The notes under the pieces were generated by a model. It made no database searches and was not told where the DNA came from. It saw only the letters and a list, made by a program, of their open reading frames with translations. Of a stretch of DNA of 64,000 nt, positions 1 to 9,600 are shown in pieces (position 1 is the first letter of the stretch; every line of letters begins with the position of its first letter). Origin of the DNA: Chloroflexi bacterium AL-N1 (GTDB taxonomy: Bacteria; Chloroflexota; Chloroflexia; Chloroflexales; Roseiflexaceae); assembly GCA_013122435.1 (NCBI GenBank), contig WYDT01000014.1:124001-188000 (forward strand), given 5' to 3'. The position numbers and the translations under genes are program-made.

Positions 1-49
1 CGATCCAACCGGCCAGTGCGCCAAAGATAATCCAGATGATAAAACTCAT
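1..49 (-). CDS. GlsB/YeaQ/YmgE-family membrane protein (N-terminus only)
   Basis: The last 16 codons visible here read MSFIIWIIFGALAGWI, the first hydrophobic helix typical of the small transglycosylase-associated (GlsB/YeaQ/YmgE) stress membrane proteins, which are about 80 residues with three helices. The ATG is at 49-47 and a GGGAG ribosome-binding site lies just upstream. The rest of the gene is outside the window. The family has no settled biochemical role; it is linked to stress responses. The assignment rests on 16 residues only. Confidence 0.6.
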   Translation of the reverse strand, partial: MSFIIWIIFGALAGWI

Positions 50-153
50 GTTGTTCTCCCTTTACCATTACTATAAGTATAATTTCTGGTGTCAATTATT
101 TCTTACAACATATGCTTTACTATTGCAAAAAGTATGCCAACTTTCACATCCAA

Positions 154-183
154 CAAAAAAGCCATACTAATATTAGTATGGCT
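154..183 (-). terminator. Rho-independent terminator of spoVS
   Basis: A perfect 11-bp inverted repeat (GCCATACTAAT / ATTAGTATGGC, 161-182) is followed on the minus strand by six T residues. It lies 20 nt beyond the spoVS stop codon and so probably ends the spoVS transcript. Confidence 0.8.
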
Positions 184-202
184 TTCATTGTGATAGGTAT
201 GG

Positions 203-553
203 TTATATACTTGATCGTCTTGAGACAATGAGCCGAATAGCGGTTCGTTCTTCTTCTTCAATGGACACGTCAATGAATGAAGGTACACACACAATGTCAA
301 TACCTTCTTCATTAAGATAGCTCCGTGCAATAGCAACTGCTTTGATGGCCTGATTGGTGGCACCAGCACCAATCGATTGGACTTCAGCTACGCCATTGTC
401 ACGAATCACACCGGCAATAGCTCCAGCAACAGCGCTCGGACGTGAGCGGGTCGATACTTTAAGAACTTCTGATGCATGAGTTTCTGTAGGTAATGGTTCA
501 CTTTCACCCACAGCTCGAGCAATAGGCACAGAATGCGTTGAGTTGGATGACAT
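203..553 (-). CDS. spoVS: Stage V sporulation protein S (SpoVS), N-terminally extended
   Basis: This 116-residue protein contains the complete SpoVS domain from about residue 29 (SEVLKVSTRSRPSAVAGAIAG) to the end. The motifs QSIGAGATNQAIKAVAIAR and the acidic strand before the C-terminal IRLIVSRR are clear. SpoVS is an Alba-like, probably nucleic-acid-binding protein; usual family members are about 86 residues, so the first 28 residues (Ser/Glu-rich) are an extension. The ATG has a strong AGGAGG site (CGCAGGAGGAACGCATG). It lies downstream of rny on the same strand, a neighbourhood also known from Bacillus (rny-ymdB-spoVS). SpoVS also occurs in non-sporulating Chloroflexota and Deinococcota, so it does not show that this organism sporulates. 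Confidence 0.9.
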   Translation of the reverse strand: MSSNSTHSVPIARAVGESEPLPTETHASEVLKVSTRSRPSAVAGAIAGVIRDNGVAEVQSIGAGATNQAIKAVAIARSYLNEEGIDIVCVPSFIDVSIEEEERTAIRLIVSRRSSI

Positions 554-894
554 GCGTTCCTCCTGCGATTACGATGTTAGGTAAGTAGACGCGGAAGTCG
601 GTTGAGTCATCTCACCATTAGCAGAGCCCTTTTGGGAAATGCCTACATCTTTTTTTACAAGAGATGTAGTGATATCTCCGTATGCCACCCACATCTTCTA
701 TAAAATGTGTACATGAGATTTTTATAATACTCACGCCATAGCTGACCTCTCCACTCTTATGAGTCTTGAAGCGCTATATGGCTGCGGAACGCATTGCCTG
801 TATCTCTGAGAGACAGTCGGGCATATATAGTGCTATGGTAATGTATAGCTCCTGCTGACAACTGTTGGTTGTTAACCGACTTGCGTGAGTTATC

Positions 895-928
895 TCACAA
901 CATGATGTTTTAAAACATCATGTTGTGA
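895..928. terminator. 34-bp perfect palindrome between rny and spoVS
   Basis: Two 17-nt arms (TCACAACATGATGTTTT and its exact complement) meet with no spacer. It starts 19 nt beyond the rny stop codon. As RNA it makes a long hairpin with a U4/A4 tip, but there is no T tract after it on either strand, so it could be a terminator-like 3' stabiliser or a dyad bound by a protein. The remaining 554-894 holds no gene; a weaker hairpin (CTACATCT 643-650 / AGATGTAG 662-669) is the only other structure seen. Confidence 0.6.
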
Positions 929-946
929 AATAGCTCTAAGGAATGC

Positions 947-2479
947 TTAACGAGCATAATCGACAGCACGCGTTTCTCGAATGATTGTGACTTTGATCTG
1001 CCCAGGATACTGGAGACTCTCTTCAATCTTCTTGGCAACATCACGTGCCAGGTGAATGCTTCCTAAATCGTCAACCGAGTCCGGTTGCACCATTACGCGC
1101 ACTTCACGACCAGCTTGAATAGCGAATGCACGCTGTACGCCGGTAAAGGATGTTGCGACGGTTTCCAGAGCTTCCAACCGTTTAATATACAGATCAATCG
1201 TTTCGCGGCGTGCACCGGGCCGCGCACCTGAGATAGCATCGGCTGCCTGAACAAGAAAGGCCTCGACAGTTTGCGGTTCTTCATCGTTATGATGCGCCGC
1301 AATGGCATGTACAATGGCTTGAGATCTCCCAAGCCGTCGTGCGATGTCTGCTCCAATCAGCGCATGCGGGCCTTGAACCTCATGGTCCACCGCTTTACCT
1401 ATATCGTGGAGCAATGCCGCAGTCTTGGCGACATTTATGTTTGCCCCTAACTCCGCTGCCATATGGGCGGCAATAAGGGCACACTCGAGTGAGTGATACA
1501 GGACATTCTGTCCATAACTGGTGCGATACTTCAAGCGTCCAAGCAACTTAATCAAATCAGGGTGGAGCCCATGGACATTCGCCTCATACGCTACCTTGGT
1601 CCCTTCCTCTCGCATGATAGCATCGACTTCTTGTTGGGTCTTGAGAATAATCTCTTCAATACGCGCTGGATGGATACGCCCATCCTTGAGGAGTTTGGTG
1701 AGGGCAATCCGTGCAACTTCACGCCGCACTGGATCGTGACAAGACAGGGTCACTGCCTCGGGTGTATCATCAACAATGATATCTACACCACTGATTTGTT
1801 CAAAAGCACGAATGTTGCGACCTTCACGACCAATAATACGCCCCTTCAATTCCTCGCCTGGAAGGTCTACGGTTGAGACCGTTATTTCGGCCACATACTC
1901 TGATGCGTTGCGCTGTATCGCCATACCGATAATCTTACGTGCAATCTTATCGGCGTCCTCACGCGCAGTGTTCTCGATCTCGCGAATCTGACGTGCGGCA
2001 TCATCACGAGCTTCCTGTGCGACTTGCTCCAGAAAGAGTTTGCGGGCATCTTCTTGGCTCAGTGCGGAAATACGCTCCAATTCACTACGCTGTTTTGCCG
2101 TAAGCTTCTGGGCTTCTTGGTGCAAACTCTCAATCTGTCGTTCCCGATTCTGAAGCTGTCGTTCCCGTCGTTCTAACCCCTCGAGTTTACGGTCGAGGTT
2201 TTCTTCTTTTCGCTGGAGACGTTCCTCTTGCTTAACAATCGCTGCACGTGCTTCCCGATTCTGCACCTCTGCTTCATTTCGAATACGCAGCGCATCATCT
2301 TTGGCACGTAGGATTGTATCTTTCTGGTCCGATTTAGCTGACTCCAGCTGCAAACGCGCTTCCGATTCAATTTGACGGAGTCGGCTCGCAATAGACGCTC
2401 TATAAAGAATGAAACCGATGCCAACGCCAATGACTGCACTGATCACCAGCGTTACAACGGCTACGAAATATTCGGGCAC
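947..2479 (-). CDS. rny: Ribonuclease Y
   Basis: RNase Y is a membrane-anchored endoribonuclease that starts bulk mRNA decay. The 510 residues match the family length (about 510-520). They show an N-terminal transmembrane helix (about residues 5-25), a long charged coiled coil (30-200), a KH RNA-binding domain around LKGRIIGREGRNIRAFEQ, and an HD domain with the catalytic pair in ALLHDIGKAVDHE plus AAHHNDEEP. All expected motifs are intact. It is read from its own promoter (2605-2634) with a leader of roughly 120 nt and lies upstream of spoVS. The assignment is secure. Confidence 0.97.
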   Translation of the reverse strand: MPEYFVAVVTLVISAVIGVGIGFILYRASIASRLRQIESEARLQLESAKSDQKDTILRAKDDALRIRNEAEVQNREARAAIVKQEERLQRKEENLDRKLEGLERRERQLQNRERQIESLHQEAQKLTAKQRSELERISALSQEDARKLFLEQVAQEARDDAARQIREIENTAREDADKIARKIIGMAIQRNASEYVAEITVSTVDLPGEELKGRIIGREGRNIRAFEQISGVDIIVDDTPEAVTLSCHDPVRREVARIALTKLLKDGRIHPARIEEIILKTQQEVDAIMREEGTKVAYEANVHGLHPDLIKLLGRLKYRTSYGQNVLYHSLECALIAAHMAAELGANINVAKTAALLHDIGKAVDHEVQGPHALIGADIARRLGRSQAIVHAIAAHHNDEEPQTVEAFLVQAADAISGARPGARRETIDLYIKRLEALETVATSFTGVQRAFAIQAGREVRVMVQPDSVDDLGSIHLARDVAKKIEESLQYPGQIKVTIIRETRAVDYAR

Positions 2480-2604
2480 GTTGTCCTCCTAGCTATGTAT
2501 GAACTTGTTAAGGTGCAGCATATGACGAACCCTACCGGCACGCCGAATGCAATGCAGCCAGTATACAAAAATGGTCTTTTCTTAAGATAGATCACGTATC
2601 TGAT

Positions 2605-2634
2605 ATAATACCCTCATAAGCCTTATTCTGTCAA
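2605..2634 (-). promoter_or_regulatory. Sigma-70-type promoter for rny
   Basis: On the minus strand TTGACA (2634-2629) is followed after 18 bp by TATTAT (2610-2605). It is about 125 bp upstream of the rny start and is the only strong promoter seen in the 2480-2823 gap. Confidence 0.6.
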
Positions 2635-2763
2635 GATGACGTAAAGGCGTCAATATAGGTTGTATCTATCTTACTGTAACTCCTTTTTATCAGATCTCAT
2701 GTGTATAAACGTCGTGTTTTTCGTTTTTAGGCGTACATATTTGCATCCTTGTGATTTGATATA

Positions 2764-2800
2764 AGAAAAGCCCCACATAGCGAAATAACTGTGTAGGTCT
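2764..2800 (-). terminator. Terminator of the L,D-transpeptidase gene
   Basis: Minus-strand arms CCTACACAG and CTATGTGGG pair with one mismatch and a GU pair and are followed by GCTTTTCTT, about 25 nt beyond the stop codon of the transpeptidase gene. Confidence 0.55.
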
Positions 2801-2823
2801 CAGATATGGAGGTGCGTTGTATA

Positions 2824-4080
2824 TTAGTAGAATATATTGACTGTAGTACCGATATCGGCCCATTCATACAACCAGTGGGCATCATCAATATTGAGATTGA
2901 TGCATCCATGGGATCGCCGAATTCCTGTTCCCCAGAGATCATGCCAATACGTGCCATGGAATGCGACCCCGCCTACGATATATTGAACCCAGGGAATATT
3001 CGGAACATACCAGCTTTCGCCGCCAGCAGTGCCTTGCATGGTTTGCATAGGTAACTGGCTATAGATGGCGAAAGAGCCTACGGGTGTATTAAATCCATCT
3101 TTTCCAGTCGTTATGGGTGCGCGAAAAACAGGGATATTACCCTCATATGCAGTGAGTTGTTGTGTGGTGAGATTAACATCAATACGCCGCTCCCACAAAA
3201 TGGGTGACCATTCCGGTACCTCTGCCAAACGTTGACTCCGCGCAAAGGCGTGTCCACGCTGTACGGCTGCCTGCCGGCCTAAATCTGTGAGTCGTATCTC
3301 GTAGAGGGACATAAGACGTAGATTGAATGCTTGCGCCTGTTGACGGTAGAAGGGGGCCATGTCATCAGGGTGGTGCTCAAACCGTGCACGTTCAAAATAT
3401 TGGACGATGCGGGGTTGTCCATCAACAGGGCTAATCTCTTCGATGGGGCCACTAATGGGATAGCCAAAGAGACGTAAACCACCACGCTTCAGCCAGAAGT
3501 GTAAGAATGGATCACTGATACCGTAGCCCGTTTCAGGGAAAAAGAGGTCGCCGCTGCCTGTCTCGACTGCGGGAAAAGTCTGCTCAGTAGTTAGTTCTCG
3601 TCCGAGCAAGGTTAGCTGCACCTGAAAATCGGGATCTTCGATCTCAGGATGATACTCAAGGCGAGCGCGTTCAAAATACTGGACGATCTGCCCATCTTCG
3701 ACAATTTCCTCGCTGATGGGATAGCCAAACACCAATACACCACCATGTCGGCGCCAGAAATCGAGAAATCCCGTACGATCACTGACGTGATAGCCGGTTT
3801 CGTTGACATATACCGTTTGTACTCTGGGAAGACCCATAGCTGTATATGTCTGTGACGCACTCTGTGTTGATGACAAGAGTGCGTTGCGTTGCGATTGCTC
3901 AGCTTGTTGGGCTGCGATGACAGACTGTTGGGCTTCCGCTGGTGACATGGGTGGTGTGAATTCTGCCACAGCGGATTCCTGTCGTGCACGCAGATGTGCA
4001 GGCAAGAAAAGCGCGATAATGATAATCAACGGAATAAGGAGGAGCCAAAAGGAGAGAAAACGTGAGGGTAATCGATACAT
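2824..4080 (-). CDS. Membrane-anchored L,D-transpeptidase (YkuD domain)
   Basis: L,D-transpeptidases form 3-3 peptidoglycan cross-links or attach proteins to peptidoglycan outside the membrane. This 418-residue protein has an N-terminal transmembrane/signal helix (about 8-28). A middle part follows with two copies of a roughly 50-60-residue repeat carrying the pattern FWxRxGGxxxFGYPIS...VQYFERARxExHP (about 107-165 and 190-250). A C-terminal YkuD domain ends with HGT...SHGCINL, where His391 and Cys393 are the catalytic residues. The repeat is LGFP-like and may bind cell wall. It is transcribed alone; the gap upstream is AT-rich. Substrate specificity cannot be read from sequence. Confidence 0.9.
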   Translation of the reverse strand: MYRLPSRFLSFWLLLIPLIIIIALFLPAHLRARQESAVAEFTPPMSPAEAQQSVIAAQQAEQSQRNALLSSTQSASQTYTAMGLPRVQTVYVNETGYHVSDRTGFLDFWRRHGGVLVFGYPISEEIVEDGQIVQYFERARLEYHPEIEDPDFQVQLTLLGRELTTEQTFPAVETGSGDLFFPETGYGISDPFLHFWLKRGGLRLFGYPISGPIEEISPVDGQPRIVQYFERARFEHHPDDMAPFYRQQAQAFNLRLMSLYEIRLTDLGRQAAVQRGHAFARSQRLAEVPEWSPILWERRIDVNLTTQQLTAYEGNIPVFRAPITTGKDGFNTPVGSFAIYSQLPMQTMQGTAGGESWYVPNIPWVQYIVGGVAFHGTYWHDLWGTGIRRSHGCINLNIDDAHWLYEWADIGTTVNIFY

Positions 4081-4454
4081 AGCTATGCCAATCTGCTTGT
4101 ATGATTGAGGAACGATTGTTAATGATAGAACATAATCTATCTACGTTGTCTATTATAGATCGAAGCTATCTTTTCGACTATCCCCCAAATTTATCATTTT
4201 ACGAAGTACTGAAGTAATTAGAATACGTTTTATTAAGGAAGCATTTATTTATTGGTCAAGAAAGTCGGTTGTATCAAATAAGATGTTAAATTATAACTGT
4301 TTTGTCTCAAAATAGTTTATTTATAGTCAAATAAAAGGTTGAATAATATTTTTAAGATCAAGTTAAATCAACCTGAACGTAGCATGTGATGCTATAAAGC
4401 TGTATGAATGTAACGTAACCGTGTACTTACCAATGTATGATAGCTTATTGCCCA
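4081..4454. other. AT-rich intergenic stretch, no gene
   Basis: No convincing reading frame. A TATAAT on the minus strand (4157-4152) may be the -10 box of the transpeptidase promoter, but its -35 region is poor. No hairpin with a T tract was found beyond the stop codon at 4455. Confidence 0.5.
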
Positions 4455-6506
4455 TTACTCAACATCGCTAGCCGATGGCACCTCACCAAACTGAGATTGT
4501 AGTTCCTGGATGTTCGCGGGAGTCACAGGTGTCAATGAAGCGATGATTTGTGCTATCTGCGCCTGGCGTTCAGCCTCTGTGGCATAAATATCCATGAGCA
4601 TTATCATAAGCATAGTGTCTGGTTGATCTATATGGTAGACAATTGCAACACTGGTCAGGTCTTTATGCCCATCATACTGAGTTATTCGATAGCGAAACGA
4701 GCCTATCCTGTATTCTTCTGCATCTTCAAACTCCTCTGGGACGCTATCGTATGGTTGATTGGATTGCCATATTATCGTATTTTGAAATTCCCCTTCATAG
4801 AATAACCCTGCTTCTGTACCACCTTCACTGCCTTCATCTAGCGGGAAAATAAATCCTCGTAAGGTTCCCTCAGGAAGCGTTTGCGGCACCAGCAATGTTT
4901 CGCCAAATCCTTTCCAGGTTTCTTCCAGTGTCACTGTATTTTCGGTAGCCATAACTGGTAATTGAACACTGGGAAGTCGCTCATAGGTTATGCTGTCTTG
5001 AGCAGGGGCCAGTATAAACTCACTCTCATCAACTTGATCAAGGGCTTCGATATGCTCGGTTCGCAGGATCTGTGAGGGCGCGCTTTCGGTCGTTCCATCG
5101 CCCAACAATGTAACATCAAGTAGTGTGTAAGTTTCTGCATCAATAGAAAGTAAGACCTGTATTGGTTGGTCTTGTGTTGTTTCATTCTGATTGTAAGACG
5201 GTAATAGGGAGGATGTCGTTTGATAGGTTAGGAGAAAGGTTGGCCGCTCCGCGTATATGGTGATCCCAAGCGAATGTACATTATTTGTGCGGGCTTGCTT
5301 GAGATAGAAAGGAGCGATGTCAGAAAAGGTATAATGCCACAAGTTTGAGGCATTTGTTGGCATTCCACGCAGCATTGGCACTATTGATTGAATTTCCTCT
5401 TCCGATGCGCGTATATCAATAGTGGGACCATCATTCTCGAATACACCTGTGTGTCGATATTGCAAGATTGTTTGGCCATCTGTGCTGATGATACTGGCAG
5501 ATTCGTCATCGCCATCTACTTCTTGGACAGTCACTTTGAGGCGATTTGGAGCAGCATAATCATACCACCGTTCGATCACGTAGCCAGGATTATTATCTGA
5601 ATCTACTTCATACCGATGATACAGAATCCCCTCCTGAAGTGGTGGATTCTCAAAACGACGAATGCTTGCATCAATAATTTCCACGGCAGATAGTGGTGCG
5701 GCTGCCGTGCTTTGTGGTTGCTGTGCCGTGAGCGAAGGGCTTACAATAATGGCAATGACTAAAGCAAATACGCCGAGAACAAGGCCCAACTGTGCACGTG
5801 AAGGACGCCAGCGCAAGTGTGTGGTCCCTGTGGAATCGCCTATATCATGGAGATACTCGGTTAGGTCTGGTGGTGGCATAGCTGCGAAGAGTGCTGGGAT
5901 GGCGTGGGCTAACAACGCACGTATCTCGGTCAACGCATCACGCTGTGTACGGGCGTGCTCATCCTCAATGACCAATCGACGGGCCTCGATGTCCTGTTGT
6001 TCATCAAGTCTGCCCTCGATCCATTGGTCGAGCGTTGTCAATGTCTGGTCATCGTCGTGAGATACTGATAGAAGTGCACGTGCAGCATCAATCCGAAATT
6101 GTGATAACACATGGGCAGGTGTGATAGTGTCGAGGTAGGTAGCGATACTCTCGGTGCTCAGGCCACGTAGATAGTGCATGCCAATGATGAGGCGTTCGGA
6201 CTGCGTGCGTTGGGCCAGTAAATCGAGTAAGTCAGAAGCCTGGGTGAAATCAATGCCTGCACGGGCTGCATCGGCACTTGTAGCGTAGCGGCGCCATCGT
6301 CGACTGCGCTGGGTATTTGACAGCAGCGCACGATACAGGGTTGCTTCTGGATCATGGGGGTCCGATACAACTGTTGCAAAAGCCTGTTCAACAGAGGTCT
6401 CCGCCTTCGCCTCATCGCCAACCACAATCAATGCTAGCCGGTATAACTGAGCATGGTAGCGTTGGACTAACGAATGGTATGCCTCACGTGTGTCGGACTC
6501 ACCCAT
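4455..6506 (-). CDS. Sigma-factor-like / anti-sigma-like transmembrane fusion protein
   Basis: From the ATG at 6506 (GAGGAA seven bases upstream; the upstream in-frame ATG at 6527 has no site) the product is 683 residues. Residues about 5-55 resemble ECF sigma region 2 (AYHSLVQRYHAQLYRLAL) and 95-150 resemble region 4 (LIIGMHYLRGLSTESIATYL). Residues about 155-205 (LDQWIEGRLDEQQ...) look like an anti-sigma N-terminal helix set without the zinc Cys/His residues. One transmembrane helix (about 240-259) follows, then about 420 extracytoplasmic residues, the last part of DUF4367 type as in the 11681-12286 protein. It is read divergently from smc. A membrane-tethered regulator is the natural reading; whether the sigma part still binds RNA polymerase is unknown. 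Confidence 0.6.
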   Translation of the reverse strand: MGESDTREAYHSLVQRYHAQLYRLALIVVGDEAKAETSVEQAFATVVSDPHDPEATLYRALLSNTQRSRRWRRYATSADAARAGIDFTQASDLLDLLAQRTQSERLIIGMHYLRGLSTESIATYLDTITPAHVLSQFRIDAARALLSVSHDDDQTLTTLDQWIEGRLDEQQDIEARRLVIEDEHARTQRDALTEIRALLAHAIPALFAAMPPPDLTEYLHDIGDSTGTTHLRWRPSRAQLGLVLGVFALVIAIIVSPSLTAQQPQSTAAAPLSAVEIIDASIRRFENPPLQEGILYHRYEVDSDNNPGYVIERWYDYAAPNRLKVTVQEVDGDDESASIISTDGQTILQYRHTGVFENDGPTIDIRASEEEIQSIVPMLRGMPTNASNLWHYTFSDIAPFYLKQARTNNVHSLGITIYAERPTFLLTYQTTSSLLPSYNQNETTQDQPIQVLLSIDAETYTLLDVTLLGDGTTESAPSQILRTEHIEALDQVDESEFILAPAQDSITYERLPSVQLPVMATENTVTLEETWKGFGETLLVPQTLPEGTLRGFIFPLDEGSEGGTEAGLFYEGEFQNTIIWQSNQPYDSVPEEFEDAEEYRIGSFRYRITQYDGHKDLTSVAIVYHIDQPDTMLMIMLMDIYATEAERQAQIAQIIASLTPVTPANIQELQSQFGEVPSASDVE

Positions 6507-6603
6507 GTTTGTTTTCCTCACATACAATATATCCTGTTCTTTGTTGTACCATGAATATAAACGTGGATGTGCTAAGAATTAGATGAGAGAACTGCAGTGA
6601 GTA

Positions 6604-6612
6604 TGCTATAAT
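6604..6612 (+). promoter_or_regulatory. Extended -10 promoter of smc
   Basis: TGCTATAAT (TATAAT at 6607-6612 with the TGn extension) lies 46 bp before the GTG start of smc. The -35 region is weak, as is usual with an extended -10. Confidence 0.5.
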
Positions 6613-6657
6613 GCGACCCAATTTCATCATAACATATACGATACTACATAAACAACT

Positions 6658-9600
6658 GTGTACTTAAAACGTCTTGAAATCCAGGGTTTTAAAACCTTTG
6701 CCAATCATACGATACTCGATTTTTTACCTGGTACTACGGCCATTGTTGGACCCAATGGCTCCGGTAAATCCAACCTGAGTGAGGCGATTCGCTGGGTGCT
6801 TGGTGAACAAAGCCATAATGCGCTGCGTAGCAAACGTACCGAGGATTTAATCTTCAATGGCGGGGGCAAGCGTGCTCCTTCGGGATTAGCCGAAGTATCA
6901 CTTACCATTGATAATAGTGACCGTTTTTTGCCATTGCCATATAGTGAAGTGACACTTACCCGGCGGGCCACCCGCGCTGGCGAAAACGAGTATCGCATCA
7001 ACCGGAGTCGGGTACGCTTACGTGATATTCATGAAGCCATCGGCCCACTTGGTGGTTCATACACCATCATTAACCAGGGCCTTGTCGATGCAGCACTCAC
7101 CCTGAGCCCCGATGAGCGTCGGCACTTGTTCGAAGATGCGGCAGAAATCGGTACACTTGTCTCACGTAAAAACGAGGCACAGGCTCGTCTTCGTGAGACG
7201 CAGTCCAATGTCGAACGCTGTGCCGATGTGCTGGCTGAACTGGAACCGCGTCTGCGTTCGCTCAAGCGACAGGCCAGCCTTGCCCGTTCGTATCACGAAT
7301 TGAAGCAGGAACTCCAGATCTTGCTGGTGGAGCATTACATCCAGAGTTGGCAGGCTGCTCAGGAGCATGTCCAGTCAATGGAAGCCGTTGAACAACAGTG
7401 TACGATTACTCTGGAACAGAGTCGTGCGACGCAGACAACACTGGCGGCTGAACTCCACGAGACACGTGAGGCGATCCAGTCATTGCGTGAACGGCTGGGT
7501 GATCTCCACAGTCAAAGTAGTGAACTCCATACGCAGTCCGAAACTGTCCAGCGCGATCTGGCCGTAGGAACTGAACGGATGGCCGCACTTACGCAGCGTG
7601 AGGAGGAGGCCGCGCGCAATCAAAATGAGTTGATGGCCCGCCGCGAAGAACTTGATCATGAACGTAGTGGCATAACCAACCGACTTACCGCTGCCGAGCA
7701 GCGTTTGACAGACACACGTGCCGCTGTTACAACCCATGAGACCGAGACCGCCGCACGTGCCCAGACACGTCGTGCGATGCAACAACAACTTGATGCAGCC
7801 CAACGCGCAGAGCTTACCGCTGGAGCATCGCTTCAGGAAAGTCGTCGGCAACAGGAACGCATTGCGGCACAACGGATACGTTTAACACAAGAACAACTAG
7901 CACAGTCGGAGCGTTTAGCCCAAACGGAAGCGCAATTAGCCCAGTGTCGCACGACACTTGAAGAAGCTGAGGCTCGTCTTGCACAGGCCACTCAAGGACG
8001 TGAGCTGGCGGTCGAGGCTGAAGAGCAAGCGCGTACAAATCTTGAGCAGCTACGTACTGAACGCAGCCAGACCAACGAGACTCTGTCCGCCGCGCGCCGC
8101 ACCCTGGCCGATCTGGAAGCACGCTATGAGTCGTTGTTTCGCTTGCAACGGAGCTATTCTGGTACATTTGCCGGTGTGAAAGCAGCTATGCAATGGGCTG
8201 ATACCAATAAGCGTCAGGGTTTTGTACTGGTCTCTTCGATTATTCAGGTGCCAGCCCGTCTCGAAACAGCCATCGAAGTTGCGTTGGGAGCACGCCTGCA
8301 AAATATCGTGGTCGAGTACTGGTCGGATGCAGAAGATGCGATTGCTGCGCTCAAAAAGAGTGGTGCCGGTCGTGCGACGTTTCTCCCGATTGACACGATT
8401 CGTCGGGCGACAAGCGATGCGTGGCGACCGGCTACAGATGAAGTGTTGGGTATTGCCGCGATTCTGGTTGAGCACGAAGAACATTATCGGCCAGTTGTGC
8501 AATATTTGTTGGGACGTACGTTGGTCGTAAGTGATATCTCGATTGCCCGTCGTGAACTGCAGCGCTTGTCGGGTGGGTGGACGATTGTGACGCTGGCGGG
8601 TGAGCAGGTGAACAGCGGTGGTGCGGTCACAGGTGGTGCACAGGTCAAAGAGAGTGGTACCCTTCGACGTGAGCGTGAACTCCGCGAATTACCTGATCAG
8701 ATTGATGAACAGCAGCGTACGGTTGCTCAACATGCCCATGAGCGGGTAAAACTTGAAGAACGTATCACCCAGGCAGAGCAGGTAGGGCGGGAGGCCGAGA
8801 CACAGCGACGCCGTGCTAATCAGGAACGTGACGTGAGCCGTGAACATGAAACCCACGCACGACGCGAGGTCGAACGGGCTGAGACAGCATTGGAGACACA
8901 GCGTCAGCGACATACGCAGGTGGTCACTGAAATCGATGGCCTTGATGAGCAAAGCCGTTCGCTGGATGCAGAACAGCAACGTCTGATACAGGCTGAACAG
9001 GTCGCTCAGGATCGTCTGGCCCAACTGCGTGCTGAAGAACAAAGTCATCAGGAAGAGGATCATGCTGCACAGACACATAATACAGCACTACGCGCGGCGG
9101 TGGCTGCAGTTGAGGGAGAACTACGCACTGAGCGGGCCTTGTTGCAAGCACACGATCAGCAGATTACCCGTTTGGAGGATCAACGTACAGCAAACAGGCG
9201 CCGCGCTGACGAATTTCAACGAGAACGTGTCACGCTTGAAACACGTATGCAGGAGCTCGATACTGCACAGTCAGCACTTCTCGCGCAGATCGATGAACTA
9301 CGGATGCTGATTAATCCTGCAGAGGAAGAACTTGATAAACTGGAAACAAATCGCACCATACTGGAGCAGCGTGAGGCAGAGGTGACGACACGTCTGCTTA
9401 CGGCTGAATCGTCATACAGTCGAGCAACCGTTGAGTTTCAGCGTGCCAAGGATCGCCTCGATACGATCTGGGAGCGTGCTGCCGACGACGATATCGATAT
9501 TGAGCAGGTGCTGCAGCAACACGAAACCCGTGTGTCAGACGACATAGCAGTGAATGAGGAGGAAAATCAATCGTCTCTTCCTCCCGATGATGAGAGCGAC

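Noticed and set aside
203..553. SpoVS as evidence of sporulation
   Set aside because: SpoVS is common in non-sporulating Chloroflexota and Deinococcota and no other sporulation gene is present.
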